Assembly (NCBI GenBank): GCA_024638905.1 | Contig: JAHEJH010000008.1 | Coordinates: 1 to 23,528, forward strand | DNA: 23,528 bases | Direction of reading: 5' to 3' | Source of the DNA: Luminiphilus sp. | GTDB taxonomy: Bacteria > Pseudomonadota > Gammaproteobacteria > Pseudomonadales > Halieaceae | Part shown: one piece after another, positions 23,170 to 23,528 of the stretch | How positions within the stretch are numbered: the first letter of the stretch is position 1 | How the letters are laid out: each line of letters opens with the position of its first letter | Notes under the pieces: model-generated | The model's input: the letters and a program-made list of their open reading frames with translations, nothing else | Told to the model about the DNA's origin: nothing | Databases searched by the model: none | Translations under genes and position numbers: made by a program

Positions 23170-23528
23170 ATGAACTGGATGCTCATTCGATTTGTGCGCA
23201 CCACCCTGAATCAGGCGATGGCCGCCGCTTTGCTATTCATCACGTTAGTGCCGCCTGCCTGGTCGTGGTCCGACCACGCGAGCCTCGTCTGGCCCTTGCT
23301 CAGGAGTCAGCCGGAGCTCACTTACCAGACCGTGGCGGCCGAGCCGCTAGACGCGTTCCTGATCGCCGAGCAGGAGGGCATCGCGCGAACGCTTGCGGCA
23401 GTGGAGTCGTGGTCTGTTGCGGCCATGGAGCACTACCCGCCGACCCCGGAAGATCTCCGCTGGGGGACGGATCATCTGCCCACCGCTGAGCGCTTTTTCG
23501 CAGCGATCAGGGTCAACCCAATGCTGCA
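23170..23528 (+). CDS. Exported protein of unknown function, N-terminal part
   Basis: An open frame from ATG 23170 runs to the window edge (119 codons). It begins with two positive charges and a hydrophobic stretch (MAAALLFITLVPPAWSW), a likely signal peptide ending near residue 32. The mature part is rich in Trp, Pro and acidic residues (DHASLVWPLL, PPTPEDLRWGTDHLPTAERFFAAIR). I do not recognise the family. It starts 46 bases after the phosphorylase stop on the same strand and may be co-transcribed. The ribosome site is weak. A second frame over the same bases from 23154 lacks protein-like composition and is not preferred. Confidence 0.6.
   Translation, partial: MNWMLIRFVRTTLNQAMAAALLFITLVPPAWSWSDHASLVWPLLRSQPELTYQTVAAEPLDAFLIAEQEGIARTLAAVESWSVAAMEHYPPTPEDLRWGTDHLPTAERFFAAIRVNPML

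Noticed and set aside
23154..23489. Plus-strand 111-codon frame near the right end
   Set aside because: Another frame from ATG 23170 gives a signal peptide and stays open to the edge, so this one is the likely shadow.

Overview
The window is GC-rich bacterial chromosomal DNA, almost completely coding, with short intergenic gaps and many 4-base ATGA gene overlaps. It reads as a marine-type gammaproteobacterium; a Halieaceae/OM60-NOR5-like lineage is my guess from the mix of acyl-CoA catabolism, haloalkane dehalogenase and glucosylglycerate-type osmolyte genes, and cannot be proved here. I see no rRNA, tRNA, IS element, CRISPR array or phage gene, and no recognisable transcription factor gene.

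Layout. (1) 1-537, minus: N-terminal part of a sodium:solute symporter, running off the left edge. (2) 600-4579, plus: two tandem VOC (glyoxalase/dioxygenase-fold) proteins, then a LeuC/LeuD-type hydro-lyase pair. (3) 4576-5790, minus: a class III CoA-transferase whose stop overlaps the leuD stop. (4) 5858-10231, plus: an MDR-type NADPH reductase, an HMG-CoA-lyase-family lyase, an aldehyde dehydrogenase, a small ABM-type protein and an exported Sel1-repeat protein. It is divergent from (3) across a 67-bp control region with 10-bp-phased repeats. (5) 10296-14325, minus: a saccharopine-dehydrogenase-like reductase, an APH-type kinase, a DUF6285-like protein and an acyl-CoA dehydrogenase. The last three are in the same order as lvaA-lvaB-lvaC of the levulinate/4-hydroxyacyl-CoA pathway. 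(6) 14461-18099: a two-domain limonene-epoxide-hydrolase/SnoaL-like protein, a DUF1330 protein, a haloalkane dehalogenase-family hydrolase and a patatin-like phospholipase, in alternating orientations. (7) 18367-23123, plus: a tightly overlapping operon of glycerate kinase, HAD phosphatase (MpgP/GpgP type), retaining glycosyltransferase (GpgS type) and GH13 sugar phosphorylase. (8) 23170-end: the start of an exported protein of unknown function.

How the genes may work together. Block 7 makes the best system: GpgS-type synthase plus phosphatase would make glucosylglycerate, the GH13 phosphorylase would split it with phosphate to glucose-1-phosphate and glycerate, and the kinase would return glycerate to 3-phosphoglycerate. 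Synthesis, breakdown and salvage of a compatible solute would thus sit in one operon. Block 5 looks like an LvaABC-type route (phosphorylate a 4-hydroxyacyl-CoA, then remove the phosphate) with a dedicated reductase upstream. Blocks 2-4 contain a hydratase (LeuCD), a CoA-transferase and an HMGL-type lyase. This set could carry a methylated maleate such as citraconate through citramalate and citramalyl-CoA to acetyl-CoA and pyruvate. That is an inference from families and gene neighbourhood, not a demonstrated pathway.
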